The notes under the pieces: generated by a model | The model's database searches: none | Seen by the model: only the letters and a program-made list of their open reading frames with translations | Told to the model about the DNA's origin: nothing | In this document: positions 26,562 to 35,029 of the stretch, in pieces | Layout: every line of letters begins with the position of its first letter | Position numbering within the stretch: position 1 is the first letter of the stretch | Program-made: the position numbers and the translations under genes | DNA from: Roseovarius atlanticus | GTDB taxonomy: Bacteria; Pseudomonadota; Alphaproteobacteria; Rhodobacterales; Rhodobacteraceae | NCBI RefSeq assembly: GCF_001441615.1 | Contig: NZ_LAXJ01000002.1 | Coordinates: 248,001 to 312,000, forward strand | Direction of reading: 5' to 3' | DNA length: 64,000 nt

Positions 26562-27815
26562 ATGACCTACCACGCCAAATCGGATTTCATGGCCACGATG
26601 ATCGAGCGCGGCTACCTGGCCGACTGCACCGATTACCAGGGGCTGGACGACGCGCTGAGCGCGGGCGTGGTGCCGACATATATCGGTTATGACGCGACGG
26701 CGCAGTCGCTGCATGTGGGGCACCTGCTGAACATCATGATGCTGCGCTGGTTGCAGAAGACGGGGCACAAGCCGATCACCCTGATGGGTGGCGGGACGAC
26801 CAAGGTGGGCGACCCCAGTTTCCGGTCGGACGAGCGGCCCCTGCTGGGGCCCGAGCAGATCGATAGTAATATCAGGGGGATGCAGCAGGTCTTTGCACGG
26901 TACCTGTCCTATGGCGACGGGGCCACAGATGCGCTGATGCTGAACAATGCCGAATGGCTGGACGGGCTGAATTACCTGGAATTCCTGCGCGATATCGGGC
27001 GGCATTTTTCCGTCAACCGGATGCTGTCGTTTGAATCCGTCAAGTCGCGGCTGGACAGGGAGCAATCGCTGAGCTTTCTCGAGTTCAACTACATGATCCT
27101 GCAGGCCTATGACTTTCTGGAGCTGAACCGCCGCTATGGCTGCCTGTTGCAGATGGGCGGGTCGGACCAGTGGGGCAATATCGTCAACGGGATCGACCTG
27201 ACGCGGCGGGTGCTGGACCACGAGATCTATGGCCTGACCTCGCCGCTGCTGGAAACGGCGGACGGGCGCAAGATGGGCAAGTCGGCGGATGGCGCGGTGT
27301 GGCTGAATGCCGACATGCGGTCGCCCTACGAGTTCTGGCAGTTCTGGCGGAACACGATGGATGCCGATGTGGGCCGGTTCCTGAAGCTTTACACCGAGTT
27401 GCCGGTGGACGAGTGCGAGCGGCTGGGCGCGCTGGCGGGGGCGGAGATCAACGAGGCCAAGATCATTCTGGCCAACGAGGTGACGACGCTGCTGCACGGG
27501 GCGGAGGCGGCACAGGCGGCCGAGGCCACGGCGCGGGAAGTGTTCGAGAAGGGCGGCGTCGGGGACGACCTGCCAACGCTGGAATTGTCGCGCGAAGATG
27601 TCGGTGACGGGATTTCCATCGTGCAGCTGATCGTGAAGTCCGGCCTGGCAGGTTCGGGAAAAGAGGCCAAGCGCCTGATTGCCGAGAACGGGGCGAAGAT
27701 GGACGACCAGCCGTTGACCGATGCGGGGCTGATGGTTGACGCGCAAGCGCTGGCCAGCCCGATCAAGCTATCGGCGGGCAAGAAGCGGCACGCCTTGGTG
27801 AAGATCACCGGGTAA
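26562..27815 (+). CDS. tyrS: Tyrosyl-tRNA synthetase
   Basis: A 417-residue class I synthetase. The HIGH-type motif is HVGHLL, the KMSKS-type motif is KMGKS, and the Tyr-binding region includes [10 protein letters not shown] and [13 protein letters not shown]-terminal S4 RNA-binding domain starts at about residue 345 ([20 protein letters not shown]). The ATG at 26562 is preferred; anmK is divergent 63 bp away. A strong terminator follows. Confidence 0.97.
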   Translation: MTYHAKSDFMATMIERGYLADCTDYQGLDDALSAGVVPTYIGYDATAQSLHVGHLLNIMMLRWLQKTGHKPITLMGGGTTKVGDPSFRSDERPLLGPEQIDSNIRGMQQVFARYLSYGDGATDALMLNNAEWLDGLNYLEFLRDIGRHFSVNRMLSFESVKSRLDREQSLSFLEFNYMILQAYDFLELNRRYGCLLQMGGSDQWGNIVNGIDLTRRVLDHEIYGLTSPLLETADGRKMGKSADGAVWLNADMRSPYEFWQFWRNTMDADVGRFLKLYTELPVDECERLGALAGAEINEAKIILANEVTTLLHGAEAAQAAEATAREVFEKGGVGDDLPTLELSREDVGDGISIVQLIVKSGLAGSGKEAKRLIAENGAKMDDQPLTDAGLMVDAQALASPIKLSAGKKRHALVKITG

Positions 27816-27823
27816 GGCATTGG

Positions 27824-27858
27824 CGCCCCGGAATTTTTGAAAAATTCCGGGGCGTTTT
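27824..27858 (+). terminator. tyrS terminator
   Basis: A perfect 14-bp stem (27824-27837 with 27841-27854, loop TGA) is followed by TTTTCTTT. Confidence 0.92.
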
Positions 27859-27904
27859 CTTTGCAAGGAAACGGCGTGTTAAGCTTGGGGGCTACCCTGC
27901 CTGT

Positions 27905-29389
27905 TCAGCCGCATTTCAGCTTGTCGGGGTGCAGGATATGGCTGCGATGTGCCTCGACATAGGCGATGATCCCGGCCATGCAGGACGGTTTGCCGCCAAA
28001 GCCCGACCACGGCTTGAAGTGCGGGATATGAACATAGGTGGTCGAATCGCGCTTGAGCAGGTTGGCAAAGACCGAGGCGACGATGGTGCCGCCCACGCCG
28101 GTTAGCTTGCCTCCGCCATGTTCTTTTGCCTCTTGCAGGGCATAGAACCACAACGGCGTCTTCTTGAAGCCCTTGTCCTTCAGTTCGGGTGGAACCTCGA
28201 CCGTGTCGGTGCCCAGGTGCGCCGCGAACTGCTGGCCGCTGGCCAGTTGATAGGTGTAGCGGTCGCGTACCATGTTGCGCAGGGCGAGGTTTTTCGACTG
28301 TGCCTCGGTCAGGGTGACGTTCACGTCCTTAAGCTCTATCTGGCCGGAGACGAAGGGCAGCTCCAGAAGCGCCGCGCCCAGTTTCGGGCCGACCGGACGC
28401 GCCTTTTGCGATTGGGTGCCGCCGCCCATCTCGAAGAAAAGATCGTAATCGAGGTTCTGATCTTCGGGCCGCTTGCCGAAGCCTTGCGTGGCGAAGAGCG
28501 GCACCGGGCTTCCGGCGTCGTTCATCTTGTACTCGAATTGCGTCGTGGCATGTCCGAAGCGATAGCAGGCCCCGGTGAATTCAACCGGCATGACCGGCGC
28601 GTCCCAGCCGAAGGCAGGTGCTTGCATGGCCGCATCGAGGCAGCTTTGGTGGACGAAGGCGTCGAGCAGCTCGTTCCAGACGATCCATTGGTAATGCAGG
28701 CGGATGAAGCGGCGCACCTCCTGAAAGCTGGTGAGCGCGGGCGAGACGTGGTCATCCCAGACTTCCTGGCTCATGCCGTCATGGGCGCAGGCCTTGATGT
28801 CGGCCGCTTCGGAGCCGCCCTCGATCACTTTGCTCATGAGGATATTGTGCAGTTCGATGAAGATGCCCTGGATCTGAGCCACGATGATGTTCTCGTCATT
28901 GCGCGGATCTCCGATCAGCGCCTTGCCCGCGCAGGTCCGGGCCAGATCGAGCGCGTTCTCCTGTCGTCCGAACATCAGCATGTGATCCTGCTCGCCCGCG
29001 CCGTAGAGATGCGGCGAGGCCTCGGGGCCGTCGCCGTAGACGCAATCGAGATCGAGGCTGGGCGTGCGAATGTTGCGGATCGTCGACGGGTCGATCCGAG
29101 TACCAAGGGCGGAGGTGGCATCAAGGGTGATGTCGTGATCGACGAACTGCCCCAGGAAGGTCATGCCGGCATCGGCCGGACCGTTTTCGTTACTGGTGGC
29201 GCGCATGGATTGCGACAGGGCGTCGAGCGCGTCGACAACGTCCTGATGGGTGATGTTCTCGATGAAGACCGGGTTGGCCGGCTTGAGTCGTCCCAGCGTT
29301 TGCACGAAGGGCTTGGCGGGACCTTCGTTCTGAAGACAGGTCTTAACGAGTTGATCGAGGCGCGTAAGGCCGTGATGGATTCCTGACAT
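27905..29389 (-). CDS. Animal-type haem peroxidase
   Basis: A 494-residue member of the myeloperoxidase/peroxidase-cyclooxygenase superfamily. The distal-haem motif is TFLGQFVDHDITLD (His in the family's DHD), and the proximal-haem region is GDPRNDENIIVAQIQGIFIE followed by LHNIL (His). VRRFIRLHYQWIVWNELL and RFGHATTQFEY fit family helices. ATG 29389 gives MSGIHHGLTRLDQL; there is no signal peptide, so it would be cytoplasmic or exported by a non-classical route. It is a single-gene unit. The physiological substrate is unknown. Confidence 0.88.
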   Translation of the reverse strand: MSGIHHGLTRLDQLVKTCLQNEGPAKPFVQTLGRLKPANPVFIENITHQDVVDALDALSQSMRATSNENGPADAGMTFLGQFVDHDITLDATSALGTRIDPSTIRNIRTPSLDLDCVYGDGPEASPHLYGAGEQDHMLMFGRQENALDLARTCAGKALIGDPRNDENIIVAQIQGIFIELHNILMSKVIEGGSEAADIKACAHDGMSQEVWDDHVSPALTSFQEVRRFIRLHYQWIVWNELLDAFVHQSCLDAAMQAPAFGWDAPVMPVEFTGACYRFGHATTQFEYKMNDAGSPVPLFATQGFGKRPEDQNLDYDLFFEMGGGTQSQKARPVGPKLGAALLELPFVSGQIELKDVNVTLTEAQSKNLALRNMVRDRYTYQLASGQQFAAHLGTDTVEVPPELKDKGFKKTPLWFYALQEAKEHGGGKLTGVGGTIVASVFANLLKRDSTTYVHIPHFKPWSGFGGKPSCMAGIIAYVEAHRSHILHPDKLKCG

Positions 29390-29678
29390 GAGGAATGCTC
29401 CTTGTGGAAATGAATTGAAAAAAAATCTGTCACTGTGATTCCGGGAAACAAACCGGATACCGCGCAGATAGCATGTTTTGGCGTTCTGATCTACTCTGAC
29501 TTGTTTGCGGCAAGCGATCGGCCAAAATTCGCGCTCAACCTCGACGCGCACAGCCGTCATGATCTTCCACGCGGCACCTCGGCGCTCAATGGCGAAAGTA
29601 TTGAGATATCGGTATTCCCTCCAAAACGTCGCAAAGCTCCGAAAGGGTTCATACCGGTACCACGGACCTGTCGCGGCC
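29390..29678. other. Upstream region of the peroxidase gene
   Basis: This 289-bp region is relatively AT-rich close to the start (TGGAAATGAATTGAAAAAAAATC around 29404-29427). It probably contains the peroxidase promoter. I see no gene or clear operator. Confidence 0.4.
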
Positions 29679-30659
29679 TCAGGGTTTCAGCATCACTTTG
29701 CCGTTGCGGCCCGGTGTCAGCGACGTCTCGACGGCCTGCGCGATCTGATCGAGGCGATAGGTGGCCTCGGTCGTGAGCGGCAGCTTGCCCTTCACGGCGA
29801 GGCCCACCAGTTCGGACATCAGGCTGTTGCGGCGCTCGGGCTCCATTTCGGAAATCACGCGGGCACCCCAGAAGCCCTTGACTGTGACCTGCTTCATGAT
29901 GAGCGGCCCCGAGGACAGCGGCATCGGTTCGCCGGTGGCGGTGCCGAAGACGATCATCTCGCCGTCGCTGGACAGAAGATCGACGAGATGCGTGGCGATA
30001 TCGCCGCCGACGGAATCGATGGCCGACACCAGTTTGCCCTCGCCCACGGTATCGCGGACCTGATCGGTCCAGTCGTCGTCCGAGGTCGAGATGACGTTTT
30101 GAGTGCCGTTGTCGCGGAGACCCTGCGCGGCGGCGTCGCGGCGCACGAGGTTGACGAGGTTGATGCCACGCGCCTTGGCCAGAACGGTCATGATGCGGCC
30201 CACCGCGCCGTTGGCGGCGGTCTGGAGGATCCAGTCGCCCTTTTCCGCCTTGAGGCTGTCGAGCAGGGAAATGGCAGAGAACGGCATGGCGATGAGCTGC
30301 GCGCCCTGCTCGTCGGAAATCTCGTCGGGCAAGGGCAGGATGCCGTCTGCGGGTGCCAGCACGTGCTCGGCCCAGGCGCCATGAACGCCCGCGACGGCGA
30401 CGCGCTGGCCATTGAGGCTGTCATCAGTGCCTTCCCCCACGGCGTCGACGATACCTGCCGCCTCGGACCCGCCGATCGCGCCGGGCAGTTCGGGCTTGTA
30501 GCCGTAGGTGCCGCGCACGGTCCAGAGATCGTGGTTGTGGATGGGAGACAGCAGGACCTTGATGCGCACCTGCCCCTGGCCCGGTTCGGGCGTGTCGGTG
30601 TCGGTGGCATAAAGGACTTTTTCCGGGTCGCCGAACGTGTCGTGGATCGCGGCTTTCAT
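29679..30659 (-). CDS. NADPH:quinone reductase-like zinc-independent MDR oxidoreductase
   Basis: A 326-residue medium-chain dehydrogenase/reductase of the quinone oxidoreductase branch. It shows the N-terminal GroES-like barrel (VLLSPIHNHDLWTVRGTYG, GSEAAGIVDAVGEG) and the Rossmann segment WILQTAANGAVGRIMTVLA. The catalytic zinc ligands of alcohol dehydrogenases are missing, which fits NADPH-dependent enone/quinone reduction. It is divergent from arsR with a 167-bp gap, so it may share arsenic or oxidative-stress control; this is inference. Confidence 0.9.
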   Translation of the reverse strand: MKAAIHDTFGDPEKVLYATDTDTPEPGQGQVRIKVLLSPIHNHDLWTVRGTYGYKPELPGAIGGSEAAGIVDAVGEGTDDSLNGQRVAVAGVHGAWAEHVLAPADGILPLPDEISDEQGAQLIAMPFSAISLLDSLKAEKGDWILQTAANGAVGRIMTVLAKARGINLVNLVRRDAAAQGLRDNGTQNVISTSDDDWTDQVRDTVGEGKLVSAIDSVGGDIATHLVDLLSSDGEMIVFGTATGEPMPLSSGPLIMKQVTVKGFWGARVISEMEPERRNSLMSELVGLAVKGKLPLTTEATYRLDQIAQAVETSLTPGRNGKVMLKP

Positions 30660-30801
30660 GGTGTTGCCCTTTCGTCTTGAGTGCGTGGCCGGGCTGCGGG
30701 CCCGTTGTCGGCGGAACGGGTGGCGATTGGTTTTGTTCCTGTGACGCCGTGCTGCCATAGCGGCAGCAGGCATATTCGCGGAAACGTCGCTTGCGTTTGC
30801 G

Positions 30802-30831
30802 TCCATATATCCATAATTCTCGATATATGGA
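30802..30831. promoter_or_regulatory. Perfect inverted repeat, probable ArsR operator
   Basis: TCCATATATC (30802-30811) and GATATATGGA (30822-30831) are exact inverted copies with a 10-bp spacer. The right arm covers the arsR start codon and a CATAAT -10-like box (30812-30817) lies in the spacer, so a bound repressor would block initiation. The -10 position also implies a very short or absent 5' UTR for arsR. Confidence 0.7.
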
Positions 30832-31159
30832 TAAGCCACGCGCCCTTTCCGCCCTTCAGGCGCTGTCGCAGGACACACGGCTGGACGTGTTTCGCCTGTT
30901 GATGCGCGCCGGTCCCGAGGGCATGGCGGCGGGTGAGATCGCAAATCGCTGCGCGGTGCGGCAGAACACCATGTCGGCGCATCTTTCGGTGCTGTCGCAA
31001 GCTGGGCTGATCCGGGCGGCACGGGAGGGGCGCACGGTGCGGTACCGGGCCGAGATTGCGGGCATAAGGGGGCTGCTGGCCTATCTGATGGAGGATTGTT
31101 GCGGCGGAAACCCTGAGCAATGCCAGTCGCTTATCGACGAGATTTCACTCGAATGCTGA
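30827..31159 (+). CDS. arsR: ArsR-family arsenite-responsive repressor
   Basis: The 110-residue winged-helix repressor includes [20 protein letters not shown], the recognition region [20 protein letters not shown] and RTVRYRAE. Candidate metalloid ligands are the C-terminal cysteines in [10 protein letters not shown], rather than the CVC motif of the E. coli type. ATG 30827 lies within the palindromic operator and there is no ribosome site, consistent with a leaderless mRNA. It heads the arsR-acr3-arsH operon. Confidence 0.93.
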   Translation: MDKPRALSALQALSQDTRLDVFRLLMRAGPEGMAAGEIANRCAVRQNTMSAHLSVLSQAGLIRAAREGRTVRYRAEIAGIRGLLAYLMEDCCGGNPEQCQSLIDEISLEC

Positions 31160-31187
31160 CAAGGGACGAACCGGAAGAGAGGCAGGA

Positions 31188-32261
31188 ATGACGGACAGAG
31201 CCGACACCGCGCAGGACAGCGGCCTGGGCATTTTCGAGCGCTACCTTAGCGTCTGGATCGCGTTGGCCATCGTGCTGGGCATCACGCTGGGCGTGGTGGC
31301 ACCGGGGCTGGTGGAGGCGGTCGCGGCGGCGGAAGTTGCGCAGATCAACCTGGTGGTGGCGGTGCTGATCTGGGCGATGATCTATCCGATGATGATCGGC
31401 GTGGACCTCAGCACCATTCCGGCCGTGGCGAAACAGCCCAGGGGGCTGGTAATCACGCTGGTAATCAACTGGCTGATCAAGCCGTTTACCATGGCGTTGC
31501 TGGCGGTGGTGTTCTTCGATTACGTCTTCGCGCCGTGGATCGCGCCGGAGGATGCAGCGCAGTACATTGCCGGGCTGATCCTGTTGGGGGCGGCGCCCTG
31601 CACGGCGATGGTGTTCGTGTGGTCGCAGCTGACGCGCGGCGACGAGACCTACACGCTGGTGCAGGTGTCGGTGAACGACCTGATCATGGTTGTGGCCTTT
31701 GCGCCCATCGTGGCGTTCCTGCTGGGCGTCACGGACATCACCGTGCCGTGGCAGACGCTGGTGACGGCAACGGTTCTTTACGTGGTGCTGCCGCTGGTGG
31801 CGGGGCTGGTGACGCGGCGGATATTGGGCTCGGAAACCGCCATCGAGGCGTTCACGGCTCGGGTGAAGCCGTGGTCGATCATCGGGCTGATCGCGACGGT
31901 GGTGATCCTGTTCGGGTTGCAGGGCAGTATCATCCTGGCCAATCCGTTCGTGATCGCGCTGATCGCCGTGCCGATCCTGATCCAGAGCTACGGGATTTTT
32001 GCGCTGGCCTATGGCGCGGCCTATGTGATGCGCGTGCCGCACCGGGTGGCGGCGCCTTGTGCGATGATCGGAACCTCGAATTTCTTCGAATTGGCGGTGG
32101 CGGTGGCGATCAGCCTGTTCGGTCTTAATTCCGGCGCGGCGCTCGCCACGGTGGTGGGCGTGCTGGTGGAGGTGCCGGTGATGCTGTCGCTGGTGGCGTT
32201 TGCGAACAGGACGCGGGCGCGGTTTCCGGGGCGGCCGGACGCGGCGGAGGCGATGCGATGA
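31188..32261 (+). CDS. acr3: Arsenite efflux transporter ACR3
   Basis: A 357-residue, ten-TM protein of the ACR3 family that expels arsenite using the proton gradient. The essential-type cysteine is in [14 protein letters not shown], and [13 protein letters not shown] and [15 protein letters not shown] are family segments. The C-terminus has [19 protein letters not shown]. It follows arsR by 28 bp and overlaps arsH by 4 bp. Confidence 0.95.
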   Translation: MTDRADTAQDSGLGIFERYLSVWIALAIVLGITLGVVAPGLVEAVAAAEVAQINLVVAVLIWAMIYPMMIGVDLSTIPAVAKQPRGLVITLVINWLIKPFTMALLAVVFFDYVFAPWIAPEDAAQYIAGLILLGAAPCTAMVFVWSQLTRGDETYTLVQVSVNDLIMVVAFAPIVAFLLGVTDITVPWQTLVTATVLYVVLPLVAGLVTRRILGSETAIEAFTARVKPWSIIGLIATVVILFGLQGSIILANPFVIALIAVPILIQSYGIFALAYGAAYVMRVPHRVAAPCAMIGTSNFFELAVAVAISLFGLNSGAALATVVGVLVEVPVMLSLVAFANRTRARFPGRPDAAEAMR

Positions 32262-32986
32262 CGGACGAGATGCCGAACCTGAAGGCGGGCGCCCTGCCCC
32301 GCATTGACGCTGACAAGCTGTTTCCCAAGGAGCGGGCGGCCCATGCGCCGCGCGTGTTGCTGCTTTATGGCAGCTTGCGGGAGCGGTCGTTCTCGCGCCT
32401 CTTGAGCGAGGAAGCGGCGCGGGTGTTGCGCCACCTTGGCGCGGAGACGCGGACGTTCGATCCGCGCGGGCTGCCCCTGCCCGACGATGCGGAGGCGAGC
32501 CATCCGAAGGTGGCGGGGCTGCGCGATCTGGTGATGTGGTGCGAGGCCATGGTCTGGGTCAGCCCCGAGCGGCATGGCGCGATGACCGGCGTGATGAAGA
32601 GCATGATCGACTGGATCCCGCTGGCGCCCATCGGGGGGATCCGACCCACGCAGGGCAAGGTGCTGGCGGTGGCGCAGGTCAGCGGTGGCAGCCAGAGTTT
32701 CAACGCGGTGAACCAGATGCGAATCCTGGGGCGGTGGATGCGGATGCTGACGATCCCGAACCAGTCTTCGGTGCCGAAAGCGTGGGACCAGTTCGACGAT
32801 GCGGACCGGATGAAGCCGGGGCCGCTGTATGACCGCGTGGTGGACGTGATGGAGGAGTTGGTGAAGTTCACGCTGCTGACGCGGGATCAGGCGGGGTATT
32901 TGACGGATCGGTATTCCGAGCGGGTGGAGAGCTTGGAGGAATTGTCGACACGGGTGAACGCGTCAAAGGCGATCGGGACGGAGTGA
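32258..32986 (+). CDS. arsH: ArsH NADPH-dependent FMN reductase
   Basis: A 242-residue flavodoxin-like protein. ArsH enzymes oxidise trivalent organoarsenicals and reduce other electron acceptors. The FMN phosphate loop is [36 protein letters not shown] and [13 protein letters not shown] are characteristic. It overlaps the acr3 stop (ATGA). A palindromic repeat copy lies just downstream at 32996. Confidence 0.95.
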   Translation: MTDEMPNLKAGALPRIDADKLFPKERAAHAPRVLLLYGSLRERSFSRLLSEEAARVLRHLGAETRTFDPRGLPLPDDAEASHPKVAGLRDLVMWCEAMVWVSPERHGAMTGVMKSMIDWIPLAPIGGIRPTQGKVLAVAQVSGGSQSFNAVNQMRILGRWMRMLTIPNQSSVPKAWDQFDDADRMKPGPLYDRVVDVMEELVKFTLLTRDQAGYLTDRYSERVESLEELSTRVNASKAIGTE

Positions 32987-32995
32987 CGGGGTCGC

Positions 32996-33022
32996 GCGTG
33001 GGTTTTCACCCACCCTACGCGG
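32996..33022. repeat. Dispersed palindromic repeat, copy C
   Basis: An exact copy of the core GTGGGTTTTCACCCAC with CCTACGCGG tail, between the convergent arsH and aroB genes. Confidence 0.85.
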
Positions 33023-33099
33023 AATGCCGAGCGCGGGTGCGAACGCACGCGTGGCAGATGAGTATTTTTGGAACAGTCAGGATCGGGTCGTGATGGGGC

Positions 33100-34212
33100 T
33101 CAGCGGGCGGCGAGCGCGTCGGTAAGGACCTTGCGGACCACATCCATGTCCACATCCTCGGCCACGAAGGCGTCGCCGATACCGCGCGCGAGGATGAAGC
33201 GCAGCTTGCCGTCGACCACCTTCTTGTCTTGGCCCATGAGGTCGATCAGGCCATCGGAATCGGGCAAATCACCTTGGATATCAGACAGATCGACCTTCAT
33301 CTTCATGTCGCGCAGATGGGCGCGGACGCGGCTGGGATCCTCTTGCGAGCACAGGCCGAGACGGCTGGAGAGCTCGAACGCCAGCGCGCAGCCGATGGCG
33401 ACGCCTTCGCCATGCAGCAGGCGGTTGCCATAGCCGGTGGCGGCCTCGAGCGCGTGACAGAAGGTGTGGCCGAGGTTCAGAAGCGCGCGGCGGCCGTGTT
33501 CCTTTTCGTCCTCGATGACGATCTCGGCCTTCATCTCGACCGAGCGTTTGACGGCCGAAATGCGCGCGGCCATGTCGCCCGCCGCAACGCCGGGGCCGTG
33601 GGTTTCCAGCCAGTCGAAAAAGCTGGCGTCTCCGAGCAGGCCGTACTTGACGACTTCGCCGTAACCAGCCAGGAAATCACGGTTTTCCAGCGTGCCAAGC
33701 ACCTCGGTGTCGGCCAGGACGAGGCTGGGCTGGTGAAAGGCGCCGATGAGGTTCTTGCCTTGGGGCGCGTTGATTCCGGTCTTGCCACCCACCGAACTGT
33801 CGACCTGGGCCAAAAGGCTGGTGGGCACCTGCACAAAGCGCACGCCGCGGCGCAGGACGGAGGCGGCAAAGCCCACCAGATCGCCGATGACGCCGCCGCC
33901 GAAGGCGATGACCACGTCGCTGCGCTCGACTTTTTCGGACAGGAGCCATTCGACGCAGCGCTCGAAGTGCGGCCAGCTTTTGGTGCCTTCGCCGGGGGGC
34001 AGAGCTAGAGCGGTGCTGTCGATGCCCTCGGCGCCGAGGCCTGCCTGAAGCGCGCCGAGGTGCAGCGCGCCCACGGTTTCGTCGGTGACGATGGCGACGC
34101 GGGGCCGGCGCAGGAGCGGCGCGATGAGCGCGCCGGAGCGCCCCAGAAGACCGGGGCCGATATGGATGTCGTAGGCCCGCTCGCCCAGAGCCACGTGCAC
34201 GCGTTCGGTCAT
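33100..34212 (-). CDS. aroB: 3-dehydroquinate synthase
   Basis: A 370-residue NAD- and metal-dependent enzyme of the shikimate pathway. Motifs include VVIAFGGGVIGDLVGFAA, RFVQVPTSLLAQVDSSVGGK, GKNLIGAFHQP, GYGEVVKYGLLGD and the metal-binding LNLGHTFCHALE and HGEGVAIGCA. Its start overlaps the aroK stop, giving an aroK-aroB operon as in many proteobacteria. Confidence 0.97.
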   Translation of the reverse strand: MTERVHVALGERAYDIHIGPGLLGRSGALIAPLLRRPRVAIVTDETVGALHLGALQAGLGAEGIDSTALALPPGEGTKSWPHFERCVEWLLSEKVERSDVVIAFGGGVIGDLVGFAASVLRRGVRFVQVPTSLLAQVDSSVGGKTGINAPQGKNLIGAFHQPSLVLADTEVLGTLENRDFLAGYGEVVKYGLLGDASFFDWLETHGPGVAAGDMAARISAVKRSVEMKAEIVIEDEKEHGRRALLNLGHTFCHALEAATGYGNRLLHGEGVAIGCALAFELSSRLGLCSQEDPSRVRAHLRDMKMKVDLSDIQGDLPDSDGLIDLMGQDKKVVDGKLRFILARGIGDAFVAEDVDMDVVRKVLTDALAAR

Positions 34213-34769
34213 GGGGCAGGCTCCAACACGTCGGGGCGGGTGGCCAGCGCCTCGGCCACCTTGGCGGCCATTTCGTCGATCGTGTAGGTCGGGTGCGCGG
34301 GCACCGCGATATCGGCCATCTGGTAAAAGGGCAGCCGGGCCTCGTAGAGATCCGACAGCGTCTTGCGAGGATCAGCTGTGCGCAGCAAAGGTCTGGTATC
34401 CTTGTGTTTAACCCGGTTCCACAAAAGCTTGAGATCGGCCTTGAGCCAGACCGACACGCCCTTGGCCCCGATCAGCGCGCGGTTGCGCTCGGATAGAAAC
34501 GCGCCGCCGCCCGCCGAAAGAATGCCGCGCTGGCTGTCGAGCAGGCGGTCGATTACCTGGGTTTCGCGGTCGCGGAAGAATTTCTCGCCGTCGCGGGCGA
34601 AAATCTCGGCGATCTTCATGTTGGCGGCAGCCTCGATCTCGACATCCGAATCGAGGAACGGCACATCAAGCATGGCCGCCAAAGCCTTGCCCACAGCGGT
34701 TTTTCCGGCGCCCATCATGCCTACGAGCACGACGGTTTTCTTCAATTGCCAACGCCTTGTGCCGGCCAC
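34209..34769 (-). CDS. aroK: Shikimate kinase
   Basis: A 186-residue P-loop kinase. Walker A is GMMGAGKTAVGK, the shikimate-binding DSDVEIEAAA and the FRDRET and GGGAFLS motifs follow. The start at 34769 gives a 10-residue basic lead; an internal start is not obvious. It is coupled to aroB. Its upstream region is shared with the divergent 49-aa membrane-protein gene. Confidence 0.95.
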   Translation of the reverse strand: MAGTRRWQLKKTVVLVGMMGAGKTAVGKALAAMLDVPFLDSDVEIEAAANMKIAEIFARDGEKFFRDRETQVIDRLLDSQRGILSAGGGAFLSERNRALIGAKGVSVWLKADLKLLWNRVKHKDTRPLLRTADPRKTLSDLYEARLPFYQMADIAVPAHPTYTIDEMAAKVAEALATRPDVLEPAP

Positions 34770-34879
34770 TGTCGGCGCTCCTCTGCCAATCTTTTCTTTT
34801 CGTGCACTGAATGACGTGATCTTGATGAAATTGCCAGTTATAAAGTGGTAAAAGACGGCAAGACGCGGGCAGGCAACAC

Positions 34880-35029
34880 ATGTTCAGACTGATCAAATGG
34901 CTGATCTACCTTGGAATTCTGGCGTTCCTGGCACTGGTCGGCTATGCCTATCTGGGCCCATTCTTTGGGGCGGATTTCTCGCCCGAGCGAGAGGAAATTC
35001 GACAGGAAATCATACTTGAAGACTCTTGA
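34880..35029 (+). CDS. Small single-pass membrane protein, 49 aa
   Basis: This short ORF encodes MFRLIKWLIYLGILAFLALV followed by a short linker and an acidic tail (SPEREEIRQEIILEDS). One TM segment at residues 5-27 and a charged C-terminus are clear. Its stop overlaps, in another frame, the start of the next gene (TTG 35016), so the two are probably coupled. GGCAGG is upstream. No function is known, but the gene position between aroK and xerD and the clean membrane-protein pattern support it. Confidence 0.65.
   Translation: MFRLIKWLIYLGILAFLALVGYAYLGPFFGADFSPEREEIRQEIILEDS

Noticed and set aside
25380..27746. A 788-codon minus-strand frame suggesting a large anmK fusion.
   Set aside because: The part beyond 26498 is antisense to tyrS and has no ribosome site or domain; the anmK signature sits at the N-terminus when ATG 26498 is used.
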